A stretch of DNA of 64,000 nucleotides from Roseomonas sp. Its GTDB lineage: Bacteria > Pseudomonadota > Alphaproteobacteria > Acetobacterales > Acetobacteraceae. Both the position numbers and the translations under genes were made by a program. Under the pieces are notes generated by a model. That model ran no database searches. It saw only the letters and a list, made by a program, of their open reading frames with translations, and was not told the origin of the DNA. The stretch covers positions 62,001 through 126,000 of the forward strand of contig JADCGA010000004.1 of assembly GCA_020249265.1 (NCBI GenBank), in the 5' to 3' direction. Of this stretch, positions 7,772-15,862 are shown in pieces. Each line of letters starts with the position of its first letter. The stretch's first letter is position 1.

Positions 7772-8704
7772 ATGAAGATTGTTGCCTGCAACAGCAACCG
7801 CCCCTTGGCCGAAGCTGTAGCCGCCGCTTGCGGTATTGCGCTGACCAATGCTTCCATCCGGCGCTTCGCGGATATGGAAGTGTTTGTCGAAATCCATGAG
7901 AATGTGCGCGGTGAGGATGTTTTTGTCATCCAATCCACCTCCTACCCCACCAATGACAATTTGATGGAATTGCTGATCACGCTGGATGCCTTGAAGCGCG
8001 GCAGCGCGCGGCGCGTCACCGCCGTGATCCCGTATTTCGGCTATGCCAGGCAGGATCGGAAGTCGGGCCCCCGCACGCCGATCAGCGCGAAGCTGGTCGC
8101 GAACCTCATCACCGCGGCGGGGGCGAACCGCGTGCTGACCATGGATTTGCACGCGGCGCAGATTCAGGGGTTTTTCGACATTCCGGTGGATAATCTTTTC
8201 GCCGCACCGCTGTATTCGCGCGATATTCAGGAACGCTATGCCGGGCGCGAATTGATGATCGTATCCCCCGACGTGGGCGGCGTGGTGCGTGCGCGTGCGA
8301 TTGCGGCGCGCTTGGGCGTGGATTTGGCGATTATTGACAAGCGCCGCCCGCGCGCTGGCGTTTCCGAAGTGATGAATGTGATCGGCGAAGTGGAAGGCCG
8401 CGATTGCCTGCTGGTGGATGATATTGTCGATTCCGGCGGCACGCTCTGCAACGCGGCTGAGGCGCTGTTGAAGGATGGCGCGCGGTCCGTTGGCGTTTAC
8501 GTGACGCATGGCGTTTTTTCGGGCGGTGCGGTGGCGCGGATTGGCGCGGCCCCGGTTGAGATGATGACCGTGACAGACAGTATTCAGGCGACGGAGGCGG
8601 TGCGCGTTTCGCGCAATATCCGCCAATTGACGATTGCACCGCTGCTCGCAGAAGCGATGAAGCGGATAAGTGAGGAAAGCTCAGTTTCGTCTCTGTTCAA
8701 TTAG
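7772..8704 (+). CDS. prs: Ribose-phosphate pyrophosphokinase
   Basis: Makes PRPP from ribose 5-phosphate and ATP for purine, pyrimidine, His, Trp and NAD synthesis. The 310-aa protein has the usual class I length. It shows [18 protein letters not shown], the flexible-loop region [33 protein letters not shown] and the PRPP-binding loop [14 protein letters not shown] used ATG 7772 (MKIVACNSN) rather than the longer tracked frame, which starts inside the upstream ABC-F gene. A GGAG lies just upstream. Confidence 0.97.
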   Translation: MKIVACNSNRPLAEAVAAACGIALTNASIRRFADMEVFVEIHENVRGEDVFVIQSTSYPTNDNLMELLITLDALKRGSARRVTAVIPYFGYARQDRKSGPRTPISAKLVANLITAAGANRVLTMDLHAAQIQGFFDIPVDNLFAAPLYSRDIQERYAGRELMIVSPDVGGVVRARAIAARLGVDLAIIDKRRPRAGVSEVMNVIGEVEGRDCLLVDDIVDSGGTLCNAAEALLKDGARSVGVYVTHGVFSGGAVARIGAAPVEMMTVTDSIQATEAVRVSRNIRQLTIAPLLAEAMKRISEESSVSSLFN

Positions 8705-8730
8705 AATAATCATCGGAAGGGGTTGCGATC

Positions 8731-9348
8731 ATGAAGCTGTTTTATGCGCCGGGGGCGTGCTCCATCGGTATCCATGTGATGCTGGAAGAAATTGGCACAC
8801 CTTATGAGGCGGTGGCCGTGAACCTGCGCGAAGGTGCGCAATTCCAGCCAGGTTTTGTGGCGGTGAACCCGAAATCCAAAGTGCCGGCGTTGCAACGCGA
8901 TGATGGGTCGGTGCTGACGGAATATCCCGCGATTGCGTTTTGGCTGGCGTCGCGCTTTCCCTCGGCCGGCCTGATGCCATCCGGCACGGATGCGCAGGCG
9001 CGTGCTTTGGAAGCGACCGATTACTGCGTGGCCACCATGCATATGCAGGGTTTTTCGCGCATGTTCCGCCCGGCGAATTTCGCGCCGACGGAAGCCGATC
9101 ATGAAGCGGTGAAGGCGCGCGGCGAAGAAATTTTCCAGAAGGGCCTTGGCGTGATGGATAAGGCGCTGGAAGGCCGCGAATGGCTCGCCGGCACCTACTC
9201 CTTTGCCGATAGCGCGCTGTTCTATGTGAGCTTCTGGTGGGCGGCGCGGTTGAACAAGACCCTGCCGCCGAATGTCGCGGCGCATTATGCGCGCATGAAT
9301 GCGCGGCCTGCCGTGCAGCGCACGATGAAGGCGGAAGGGCTTTCGTGA
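8731..9348 (+). CDS. Glutathione S-transferase family protein
   Basis: 205 aa. The N-terminal thioredoxin-like GST domain is MKLFYAPGACSIGIHVMLEE and includes the cis-Pro/ES-type region KVPALQRDDGSVLTEYPAI. The C-terminal helical domain contains REWLAGTYSFADSALFYVSFW, the conserved Asp N-cap region. The substrate is unknown; beta-class bacterial GSTs conjugate or isomerise electrophiles. Its TGA overlaps the GTG start of the following phosphatase (GTGA), so the two are translationally coupled. Confidence 0.92.
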   Translation: MKLFYAPGACSIGIHVMLEEIGTPYEAVAVNLREGAQFQPGFVAVNPKSKVPALQRDDGSVLTEYPAIAFWLASRFPSAGLMPSGTDAQARALEATDYCVATMHMQGFSRMFRPANFAPTEADHEAVKARGEEIFQKGLGVMDKALEGREWLAGTYSFADSALFYVSFWWAARLNKTLPPNVAAHYARMNARPAVQRTMKAEGLS

Positions 9349-9917
9349 GCCTGAACCCGACCGCCTTCTGGTTCCTCCGCCATGGCGAAACCGATTGGAA
9401 CGCTGAGGGGCTGAGCCAGGGCCATACGGATATTCCGCTGAACGCGGTTGGCATAACCCAAGCCCGGCGCGCGGCGCTGGCTCTGGTGGATCGCGGGATT
9501 GCGACCATCATCGCCTCACCTTTGAGTCGCGCGTTGCATACCGCGGAAATTGTGGCGGAGGCGCTTGCCCTGCCGGTCGCGACCGATGCGGGGCTGATGG
9601 AAGTGTGCTTCGGCGTGGAAGAAGGCCGGCCCATGGGCGATTGGTATGATAGCTGGATCGAAGGCAGCTTCACGCCGGAAGGTGCGGAGAGCTTTCAGAC
9701 CCTGCATGACCGCGCCGTGGCGGCGGTGAACCGCGCTACCGTTCAACCAGGCCCGGTGCTGGTGGTGGCGCATGGCGCGCTGTTCCGTGCGCTGCGCCTC
9801 GCGCTTGGCCATCTGCCAAATGTCCGCACGCCCAATGCCCTGCCGCTGTGGTGTGAGCCTCCGGCGGCAGGCCCCGTCTGGTCCATTACGCCGAGCCATT
9901 TGCCTGCGATATCTTAG
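9345..9917 (+). CDS. Histidine phosphatase (phosphoglycerate mutase-like) family protein
   Basis: 190 aa. The phosphohistidine motif is FLRHGETDWNAEG. Supporting elements are GITQARRAA, SPLSRALHTAEI, the acidic region LMEVCFGVEEG and the second catalytic His in VVAHGALFRALR. Such enzymes dephosphorylate small phosphometabolites; the substrate cannot be read from sequence. I chose GTG 9345 because it overlaps the GST stop and places the RHG motif about 10 residues in, as usual; the tracked frame starting at 9237 lies inside the GST gene. Confidence 0.92.
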   Translation: MSLNPTAFWFLRHGETDWNAEGLSQGHTDIPLNAVGITQARRAALALVDRGIATIIASPLSRALHTAEIVAEALALPVATDAGLMEVCFGVEEGRPMGDWYDSWIEGSFTPEGAESFQTLHDRAVAAVNRATVQPGPVLVVAHGALFRALRLALGHLPNVRTPNALPLWCEPPAAGPVWSITPSHLPAIS

Positions 9918-10293
9918 TAGATGGGGTTGACCCCCTTGAGACACGTATGAGGAGTAGGTCATACGACAGAGAGTGAGCGAGAGCCGTTGGTCCTCCCCAA
10001 ACTTTGCGATTCGCGATAGCTTCGCGCGATTATCGAATGATGATGCGTGTCTTGCTCATTGTCATGGGCGTGCGGTTCGGTGGCTCCAAGTTTCTGTGCC
10101 TCGGCTGCGGCCCAGAAAACACGCGCCACCTACTTGATTTCGGTTAGCAGGCTGATCCGAGAAGAGGAATCCGCCAAAGTGCTCGTCCCAACCTTGGGAG
10201 ACCTTACAGACGAAAGCAACGTGCAGGCATCTGGGCTGATCCAAATGTCCACACGTTGCATCGTCCGGCAGATTGAATGGCCGGAACCGCAGC
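9918..10293. other. Gene-poor stretch at the start of a less GC-rich patch
   Basis: No ORF here has convincing protein character. A palindrome-rich bit GCGATTCGCGATAGCTTCGCG lies near 10005. A 43-codon minus-strand frame (10130-10261) directly downstream of the 51-aa gene is open but unconvincing. I see no RNA gene or transposon end. Confidence 0.4.
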
Positions 10294-10449
10294 TTACTTC
10301 TTCCTCGGTTGGGGTGAATTCCCCTTCCGCTCGTCCTGGCCAAGGACGGATGCGGCAAGCGACTTAGCTTGGGTGGGGGTTGGCTTCGCGCCAGCCAGCA
10401 CCTTGCCGGCAATGGAGGAAGTGCGGCTACTCGATTGTTTTGTTGCCAT
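10294..10449 (-). CDS. Small basic Ser/Thr/Lys-rich protein, 51 aa, function unknown
   Basis: Too short for the ORF track. The protein begins [20 protein letters not shown] and ends in GNSPQPRKK; it includes AKSLAASVLGQDERKG. It has a good Shine-Dalgarno (AGGAG, 9 nt before the ATG). The composition and the pattern (S/T-rich start, SxxAxKVL, KxLAASVLxQ, basic end) resemble small uncharacterised proteins common in proteobacteria. No function is known to me. Confidence 0.6.
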   Translation of the reverse strand: MATKQSSSRTSSIAGKVLAGAKPTPTQAKSLAASVLGQDERKGNSPQPRKK

Positions 10450-10750
10450 ATTTGGCTCCTATCGTGTGATTGGTTGACTGCTCTCTGACAAGCGTGCAAA
10501 TCTCCCAACCGAAGGCGCCAGTGGAATTTCTCCTCTTAGCGCCATTCGGCTGGGCTAGCTCGCTAGCTCCGCTAGGGCTCTAGCCTTAACGGACTAAGCT
10601 GTTGGCACGGCGCATCTGCACGACGATTCCTTTCCCGGTCGCGGCCGGAGTTTGGGGTCACACGGGTCTTCGGGGTTTCGGTCGCCAAAACTTCTACCCT
10701 TTGGACTTCTTGAGAGCCGCACCCAGAGATGGGGGCGGCTCGATTTCTGA
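10450..10750. other. Intergenic region with clustered GCTAG motifs
   Basis: About 300 nt between two minus-strand genes, with no convincing ORF. Around 10550-10585 there are four close copies of CTAG (GGCTAGCTCGCTAGCTCCGCTAGGGCTCTAGCC), forming overlapping small palindromes. It should hold the promoter of the 51-aa gene. Confidence 0.4.
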
Positions 10751-11326
10751 TCATGCCGCTTCCGCCTCGTTCCCGTCCGCGCCAGGATGCGTATAGCTTG
10801 CCTCATCCGGATCGGACTCGCCGTCGGCTTCCACTGCTTCACTTTGAGATGCCGCTTTGGACGGCTTGAAATTCGGATACCAAGAACGCAGGCCAAATTT
10901 CCCGTTCTGAAGCCTTGCGAACGTTGTAGTGTTTTTCCGTAGCATCGTACGCAGCACGATAAGAGCGGTTGCGTCGTCTTTTGCCCCCGAAGCAAACCCG
11001 CCCTCTTTAAGAGCGTCGAAAATTTCTCTGCTAGTCGCGGGCGCATCGCCCCCAGCCTTCTTCCGCATGTCAAGATACTCGCGGACTGCCGCCGACAGCT
11101 TCTTCCCAGTAAAGGTATCGGAGTGAAGCTTGATTTTGAAGCCGCCGGAAGCCCCGCCGCTTTCTGAGCCCGGCTGACCAAAGCCGCTCTGCCGGGGAGG
11201 CATGCCGGCCCGCTGGCGGAGAAGATTGATGCTCACAAGCAGGCCATTCGCTTGGCGTTCTAGCTCCGCCAAATCGCCTTCCAGCATGTCGATAGCAGGT
11301 TGAAGCGCGCTCGCTGCATCTGCCAT
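10751..11326 (-). CDS. Hypothetical protein with HARE-HTH-like winged-helix region
   Basis: 191 aa with the ATG at 11326 (MADAASALQPAIDMLEGDL), chosen because GGAG lies about 7 nt upstream; the track starts at 11407. Residues about 1-40 form a coiled coil (LEGDLAELERQANGLLVSINLL). The region SREIFDALKEGGF...RTMLRKN...FARLQNGKFGLRSWY matches the pattern of HARE-HTH/HB1-like winged helices that end in xxGxFGLxxW. The C-terminus is acidic and low-complexity. A DNA-associated or regulatory role is inference. The gene sits in a visibly less GC-rich patch with the 51-aa gene and may be acquired DNA. Confidence 0.7.
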   Translation of the reverse strand: MADAASALQPAIDMLEGDLAELERQANGLLVSINLLRQRAGMPPRQSGFGQPGSESGGASGGFKIKLHSDTFTGKKLSAAVREYLDMRKKAGGDAPATSREIFDALKEGGFASGAKDDATALIVLRTMLRKNTTTFARLQNGKFGLRSWYPNFKPSKAASQSEAVEADGESDPDEASYTHPGADGNEAEAA

Positions 11327-11508
11327 AGTTTGCTCCGTCTGGGCCGAAATTGGCCATGCGCAGTGATTTACAGCGATTCGGAACACGCCGTCAATACAAG
11401 AAACCATACATGAAACATATTGTTCTAATTATTTGCGCAATACCGCCAAGGTGATGCATTGTGCTAAGCAGCAAACACCTGCGTCAAAACAATCATGTCG
11501 AACATCAT

Positions 11509-11578
11509 GGGCGCTTGCGCCCTGCCGGACCTTCCCCTAGAAGCCCCCTCAGCGCTGGCACCCCTGGAGGCCAGCGCT
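11509..11578 (+). promoter_or_regulatory. Two hairpins in the rplY 5' leader
   Basis: GGGCGCTTGCGCCC (11509-11522) and AGCGCTGGC...GCCAGCGCT (11551-11578, 9-bp stem, 10-nt loop) lie 59-128 nt upstream of the rplY start. L25 is autoregulated in E. coli, so a leader structure here could have that role. No T-run follows, so a terminator is less likely. Confidence 0.4.
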
Positions 11579-11636
11579 TGCTGTTTGGCGCGCTCTGCGC
11601 CGCACGGCATCACAAAAACCCGAAGGAGCACGGACA

Positions 11637-12329
11637 ATGGTCCAAACTGTACGGATCGAAGCCGAAGCGCGCGGGCGGGCCGGTAAGGGGGCGGCACGCG
11701 CAACTCGGCGTGAGGGGCATGTCCCCGCTGTCATCTATGGTGCGAAGCGTGAGGCGACCTTGATCGCCCTCGACCCGCGCGATGTGATGAAGGAATTGCA
11801 CAAATCCGGCTGGCAATCGCATTTGTATGAAGTTTCGGTGAAGGGCGGCGACACGGAACGCTGCCTGATGCGCGATGTGCAATTCCATCCTGTGACGGAT
11901 CGTCCGTTGCATGTGGATTTTCAGCGCCTGGCGCCTGGCGCGCGCATTCGCGTGAAGGTGCCGGTGGCCTTCCTGCATGAAGATACCTGCCCGGGCCTGA
12001 AGGCGGGTGGCGTGTTGAACGTGGTGCGCCGCGAAATTGAAGTGCTGGCGGACCCGGATGCGGTGCCGGAAAAATTCGAACTTGATCTTGCCGAAGCGCA
12101 AATCGGTGCTGGCCTGCGTTGGTCCGCCGTGAAGGATCAGTTTGGCACCAAGCCAGCGATCGTGGGCCGCGACTTTATGGTGGCGTCCATCGCTGCGCCG
12201 ACCGTGGTTGATGATACCGCGCCGGCGGCCGCCGCTGGCCCTGTGGAAGCGACGAAGCAGAAGGCGCCGGCTGGCGGTGCCGCCGCGCCCGCCAAGGCGC
12301 CCGCCAAGGCGCCTGCGAAGAAGAAGTGA
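11637..12329 (+). CDS. rplY: 50S ribosomal protein L25/general stress protein Ctc
   Basis: Binds 5S rRNA in the large ribosomal subunit. The 230-aa protein is the long CTC/TL5 form. Residues about 1-95 are the L25 5S-binding barrel (GKGAARATRREGHVPAVIYG). Residues about 95-190 are the TL5 C-terminal domain, containing VPVAFLHEDTCPGLKAGGVL. An Ala/Pro/Lys tail (about 195-230) ends in KAPAKKK. It has RBS AAGGAG. It precedes pth with a terminator between them, the usual rplY-pth-ychF order of many alphaproteobacteria. Confidence 0.96.
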   Translation: MVQTVRIEAEARGRAGKGAARATRREGHVPAVIYGAKREATLIALDPRDVMKELHKSGWQSHLYEVSVKGGDTERCLMRDVQFHPVTDRPLHVDFQRLAPGARIRVKVPVAFLHEDTCPGLKAGGVLNVVRREIEVLADPDAVPEKFELDLAEAQIGAGLRWSAVKDQFGTKPAIVGRDFMVASIAAPTVVDDTAPAAAAGPVEATKQKAPAGGAAAPAKAPAKAPAKKK

Positions 12330-12366
12330 TCCGGGCGGGGGTTTTGCCCCCGCTTCCAAGCATCAA

Positions 12367-12399
12367 GGGTTCGGGGGAAGCCTTCCCCGGACCCTTTTT
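12367..12399 (+). terminator. Rho-independent terminator between rplY and pth
   Basis: GGGTTCGGGGGAAG pairs with TTCCCCGGACCC around a CC loop and is followed by TTTTT. A second GC stem, GCGGGGGTTTTGCCCCCGC (12335-12353), lies just before it. Partial readthrough into pth is possible because pth starts only 15 nt later. Confidence 0.6.
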
Positions 12400-12413
12400 G
12401 GGTTCAGGATGCC

Positions 12414-13010
12414 ATGATGTCCCGCGACAGCGCCCCGATGCTTTGGGTCGGCCTTGGCAATCCAGGGTCCGAACATGCGCGTCAGCGGCACAATATCGGC
12501 TTCATGGCGCTGGAGGAGATTGCGCGGCGCCACGGCTTCGGCCCTTGGCGCAAGCGCTTCAAGGGCGAAGTGGCGGAAGGCGCCATTGATGGCCAACGCA
12601 TCCTGGCGCTGAAGCCGCAAACCTACATGAATGCGAGTGGTGATTCCGTGCAGCAAGCCGCGGCCTTTCTGAAAATCCCACCAGCGAATGTGGTGGCTTT
12701 TCATGATGAGCTGGACCTGGCACCCGGCAAGCTGCGGGTGAAGTTGGGCGGTGGTGTTGCCGGGCATAATGGCTTGAAGGACATGCGCCGCGCTTTTGGG
12801 TCACCCGATTTCTGGCGCGTACGGATGGGCATTGGCCATCCCGGCCATAAGGATGCGGTGACCGGCCATGTGCTGGGCAATTTCGCCAAGGTGGATCAGC
12901 CGTGGCTTGAAAAGCTGTTGGACGCGGTGGCAGATGCCGCGCCAATGCTGGCCGCGCTAAAGGCCGAGGAATTCATGACGCGCATCGCGCTGCTGACGCC
13001 GGGGAAGTGA
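12414..13010 (+). CDS. pth: Peptidyl-tRNA hydrolase
   Basis: Releases peptides from peptidyl-tRNAs that drop off the ribosome. The 198-aa protein has the normal bacterial length. LWVGLGNPG is followed by the catalytic His in RHNIGFM (H26); KPQTYMNASGDSV and HDELDLAPGKLRVKLGGGVAGHNGL contain the substrate-binding Asn and the conserved Asp. ATG 12414, ATG 12417 or even the Met of MLWVG are possible starts. Its TGA touches the start of the next gene. Confidence 0.96.
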   Translation: MMSRDSAPMLWVGLGNPGSEHARQRHNIGFMALEEIARRHGFGPWRKRFKGEVAEGAIDGQRILALKPQTYMNASGDSVQQAAAFLKIPPANVVAFHDELDLAPGKLRVKLGGGVAGHNGLKDMRRAFGSPDFWRVRMGIGHPGHKDAVTGHVLGNFAKVDQPWLEKLLDAVADAAPMLAALKAEEFMTRIALLTPGK

Positions 13011-13456
13011 TGGAAGCCGAAGACGCCTTCAGCATGGACCTTATGGGACCAAGCGCGGAAGATCGCGCCAATGGTGCCGCGCTGCTCTCTGCCGCACTGG
13101 TGCGCGAAGCAGGCGCGCTGGCGCAGGCGGCGGCTGGGCTGCGTGCGACGCTCGATCTGGCCGATAGCGATGCGCAGCGTGATGAGGCGCGGCGCGCTGC
13201 CGCCATGGCCGCGGCACTGCTGTTGATCGCGCGCGCCTTGCGTTGCCATGCGCAGGATGCCGCGCTGGCCGCGCAAGTGAGCGTGGCGGCGCTGGCGCCG
13301 ATCACCATTGCGTTGCCGGAAATTGCCGCAGCTTTGCGCGCGGCGGCTTTGATGCCGATTAGTGATGATGGCGCCGCGCGCATTGCCGCCGGCGTAGTGG
13401 CTGAGACATTCTGGAATGCGCTGCGTGCCGCCTGGCCCGCCGCGCCGGGAGCATAA
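13010..13456 (+). CDS. Ala-rich hypothetical protein between pth and ychF
   Basis: 148 aa from ATG 13010 (the GTG at 13007 is also possible). About a third is Ala and it is predicted almost all helical: LLSAALVREAGALAQAAAGL, RRAAAMAAALLLIARALRC. There is no signal peptide, and the hydrophobic helices are amphipathic rather than clear membrane spans. I do not recognise the family. It is coupled to pth by overlap and ends 2 nt before ychF, so it belongs to a translation-related operon. Confidence 0.6.
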   Translation: MEAEDAFSMDLMGPSAEDRANGAALLSAALVREAGALAQAAAGLRATLDLADSDAQRDEARRAAAMAAALLLIARALRCHAQDAALAAQVSVAALAPITIALPEIAAALRAAALMPISDDGAARIAAGVVAETFWNALRAAWPAAPGA

Positions 13457-13458
13457 AG

Positions 13459-14553
13459 ATGGGTTTCAATTGCGGCATTGTGGGCCTGCCGAATGTCGGC
13501 AAATCCACGCTGTTCAATGCGCTGACGCAAACGGCGGTGGCGCAGGCGGCGAATTATCCCTTCTGCACTATTGAGCCGAATGTCGGGCGCGTCGCGGTGC
13601 CGGATGCGCGGCTGGATACGCTGACGCGGATCGGCAAATCGCAAAAAACCGTGCCGACGAGTTTGGAATTCGTGGATATCGCGGGCCTGGTGCGCGGCGC
13701 TTCCAAGGGTGAAGGCTTGGGCAATCAATTCCTCGCCAATATCCGCGAAGTGGATGCGATTGTGCATGTGCTGCGCTGCTTTGAAGATGGCGATGTGACG
13801 CATGTGGAAGGCAGCATTGATCCGCTCCGTGATGCCGAGACGGTTGAAACCGAATTGATGCTGGCGGATTTGGATAGCCTGGAGAAACGCGCCCAGGGCT
13901 TGGTGAAGCGCGCGCGTGGTGGAGACAAGGAAGCGCTGGCGCAAATGGCCTTGATTGACCCGATCAAGGCCGCTTTGGAGGCGGGCCGCCCGGCGCGCAC
14001 CGCAGTGCCGGCGGGCGAGGAAGAAGCGGCGAAGCGGTTGCAATTACTGACGACCAAGCCCGTGCTTTATGTGTGCAATGTGGAAGAAGCCTCAGCCGCT
14101 ACGGGTAATTCTCAATCCGCGCGCGTGTTTGAACGTGCCAAGGCGGAAGGCGCACAGGCGGTGGTTGTTTCAGCCGCGATTGAAGCGGAAATCAGCCAAA
14201 TGGCGCAGGAGGATCGGGGTGAGTTTCTTTCCTCACTTGGGCTTGAAGATAGCGGGCTGGATCGTGTGATCCGCGCTGGTTACGCGCTGCTTGGGCTGAT
14301 CACCTATTTCACTGTGGGGCCGAAGGAAGCGCGCGCCTGGACCATTCTGAAAGGCATGAAGGGGCCGCAGGCCGCCGGCGTGATCCATGGCGATTTTGAA
14401 CGCGGCTTCATTGCGGCTGAGACGATTGGCTATGATGATTATGTGGCGCTGAATGGCGAACAGGGTGCGAAAGAAGCCGGCAAGATGCGCGTGGAAGGCA
14501 AGGAATATGTTGTGCGCGATGGGGATGTGATGCTGTTCCGCTTCAACGTTTAG
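13459..14553 (+). CDS. ychF: Ribosome-associated ATPase YchF (Obg family)
   Basis: ATP-preferring Obg-family P-loop protein that binds ribosomes and modulates stress responses. The 364-aa protein matches the family length. G1 is [14 protein letters not shown], switch region [13 protein letters not shown]3 [21 protein letters not shown] helical insertion is followed by the C-terminal TGS domain ([13 protein letters not shown]). The stop overlaps the convergent lipoprotein gene by 4 nt. Confidence 0.97.
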   Translation: MGFNCGIVGLPNVGKSTLFNALTQTAVAQAANYPFCTIEPNVGRVAVPDARLDTLTRIGKSQKTVPTSLEFVDIAGLVRGASKGEGLGNQFLANIREVDAIVHVLRCFEDGDVTHVEGSIDPLRDAETVETELMLADLDSLEKRAQGLVKRARGGDKEALAQMALIDPIKAALEAGRPARTAVPAGEEEAAKRLQLLTTKPVLYVCNVEEASAATGNSQSARVFERAKAEGAQAVVVSAAIEAEISQMAQEDRGEFLSSLGLEDSGLDRVIRAGYALLGLITYFTVGPKEARAWTILKGMKGPQAAGVIHGDFERGFIAAETIGYDDYVALNGEQGAKEAGKMRVEGKEYVVRDGDVMLFRFNV

Positions 14554-14867
14554 CTTGCTTGGGCCTGCTGCGTATTGCGGCAGGATATCAGCATATTGCG
14601 CGTATGGGTGGTGGCGGCGAAGCCCCCGCCAGCGGAGCCTCGGCGGGAATAGCCGCCCGAACGATTGCGATCCGTATCGCGAGCCAGAATATCATAGCCT
14701 TTCGCGCCGCAAATCTCCCCGGCGCGCTCCATGCAGGCGCCCCAATCGCGCATCAGCCCGCCGCAATTCACCGCATGGGCGGTGCGGCCATCCGGCGCAT
14801 AGGTTTGCGTGGCGGAAGCGCAGCCGAGCAGGAGGGGCAGGGCAAGCAACGGGGTAAGGCGGGGCAT
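14550..14867 (-). CDS. Small hypothetical lipoprotein
   Basis: 105 aa from ATG 14867. The signal peptide MPRLTPLLALPLLLGCAS has a clear lipobox (LLGC), so it should be lipidated and membrane-anchored in the periplasm. The mature part has four more Cys (NCGGLMRDWGACMERAGEIC, later ISC) and Gly/Ser-rich stretches. The pattern ACxxAxxICGxxGYxI resembles small uncharacterised proteobacterial lipoproteins. The track start 14891 adds residues before the signal peptide and is unlikely. Confidence 0.65.
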   Translation of the reverse strand: MPRLTPLLALPLLLGCASATQTYAPDGRTAHAVNCGGLMRDWGACMERAGEICGAKGYDILARDTDRNRSGGYSRRGSAGGGFAATTHTRNMLISCRNTQQAQAS

Positions 14868-14960
14868 GACTGGCTCCCAGGCTGGTGACACACAACCCTT
14901 ACTAGAAAATCAGCCGAAGATAATCAACCAAAAAGTTTAGTGACCCCACCCAACACAGCT

Positions 14961-15713
14961 TCAGTGAAAAATCCGCCCCGAATCAATCACAATGGTCTGC
15001 CCGGTCATGGTATCTATCCGGCACATGGTCACCACCATATCAGCGCAATCATCCTTATCCGCCGCTTTCTGCAAAAGTGACGAAGCGGCAGAACGTTCAA
15101 TCTGTTCCGGGCGAAGATTGGCGGTGGCGCGGGTGCCTTCCAGCAGGCCGGGCGCCACGCAATTCACCAGGGTTTCTGGCGCCAGCGCCACGGCCATGCA
15201 GCGCGTCAGATGGATCAGCCCAGCCTTGGAAACCGCATAGGCGATGGAAGACCCGGTCGGCCCCAGCCCCGCGACTGAGGATATATTGACGATCCGCCCC
15301 GCCCCGCTGGCCTTCAGCGCGGGTGCGGCGGCCTTGATCAGCCGCATCGGCCCCGTGAGGTTCACCGCCATGATTTTTTCCCAGAGTTCGACGGTCAGGC
15401 CATCCAAATCCTGGAAGGGGACGGATTTATTGAAGGCGGCGTCATTGATCAGGATATCAAGCTGCCCGAAGCGCGCCGTGACCGCCGCAACCAGTGCTTC
15501 CACCGCCGCGCCATCGGTAATGTCGCAGCCGAAGGCGGCGGCGTTGATCTGGTAGGTGCTGGCAAGCTCTCGGGCCACGGCTTCCGCCTGATCCTTGCTT
15601 TGCGCATACATCACCGCGATATGCACGCCTTCACGCGCCAGCGCGTGGCAGATGCGCTGCCCAAGCCCGCCATTCCCGCCCGTCACCAGCGCGACCTTGC
15701 CCCTGAGTTCCAT
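14961..15713 (-). CDS. Short-chain dehydrogenase/reductase
   Basis: 250-aa classical SDR. The NAD(P) motif is TGGNGGLGQ (about 10-18), with NDAAF in place of NNAG, NISSVAGLG with the catalytic Ser, and YAVSK with the catalytic Tyr/Lys. The product family resembles FabG-type 3-oxoacyl reductases, but NDAAF is atypical and the substrate is unknown. I chose ATG 15713 (MELRGKVALVTGG); the tracked frame extends upstream without protein character. Confidence 0.88.
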   Translation of the reverse strand: MELRGKVALVTGGNGGLGQRICHALAREGVHIAVMYAQSKDQAEAVARELASTYQINAAAFGCDITDGAAVEALVAAVTARFGQLDILINDAAFNKSVPFQDLDGLTVELWEKIMAVNLTGPMRLIKAAAPALKASGAGRIVNISSVAGLGPTGSSIAYAVSKAGLIHLTRCMAVALAPETLVNCVAPGLLEGTRATANLRPEQIERSAASSLLQKAADKDDCADMVVTMCRIDTMTGQTIVIDSGRIFH

Positions 15714-15862
15714 AGCCGTTTTCCCCGATTTGCTGTGCCGAGCTTGCGCCGTGCCGCCCTTGCCGGCAAGGCGGCAATTCCCTTTGCTGGACGACGCTTT
15801 TCCCTGGCCTATTGGGCGCTGGCTCTTTATCAATCGGCAAAACCCGAACCGGGAGACAGGCC

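Noticed and set aside
10130-10261. 43-codon minus-strand frame after the 51-aa gene (MQRVDIWISPDACTLL)
   Set aside because: There is no convincing RBS or recognisable pattern, and it is short enough to be chance.
11495-11686. Small plus-strand ORF in the rplY leader
   Set aside because: It overlaps the rplY start in another frame and has no protein-like composition.
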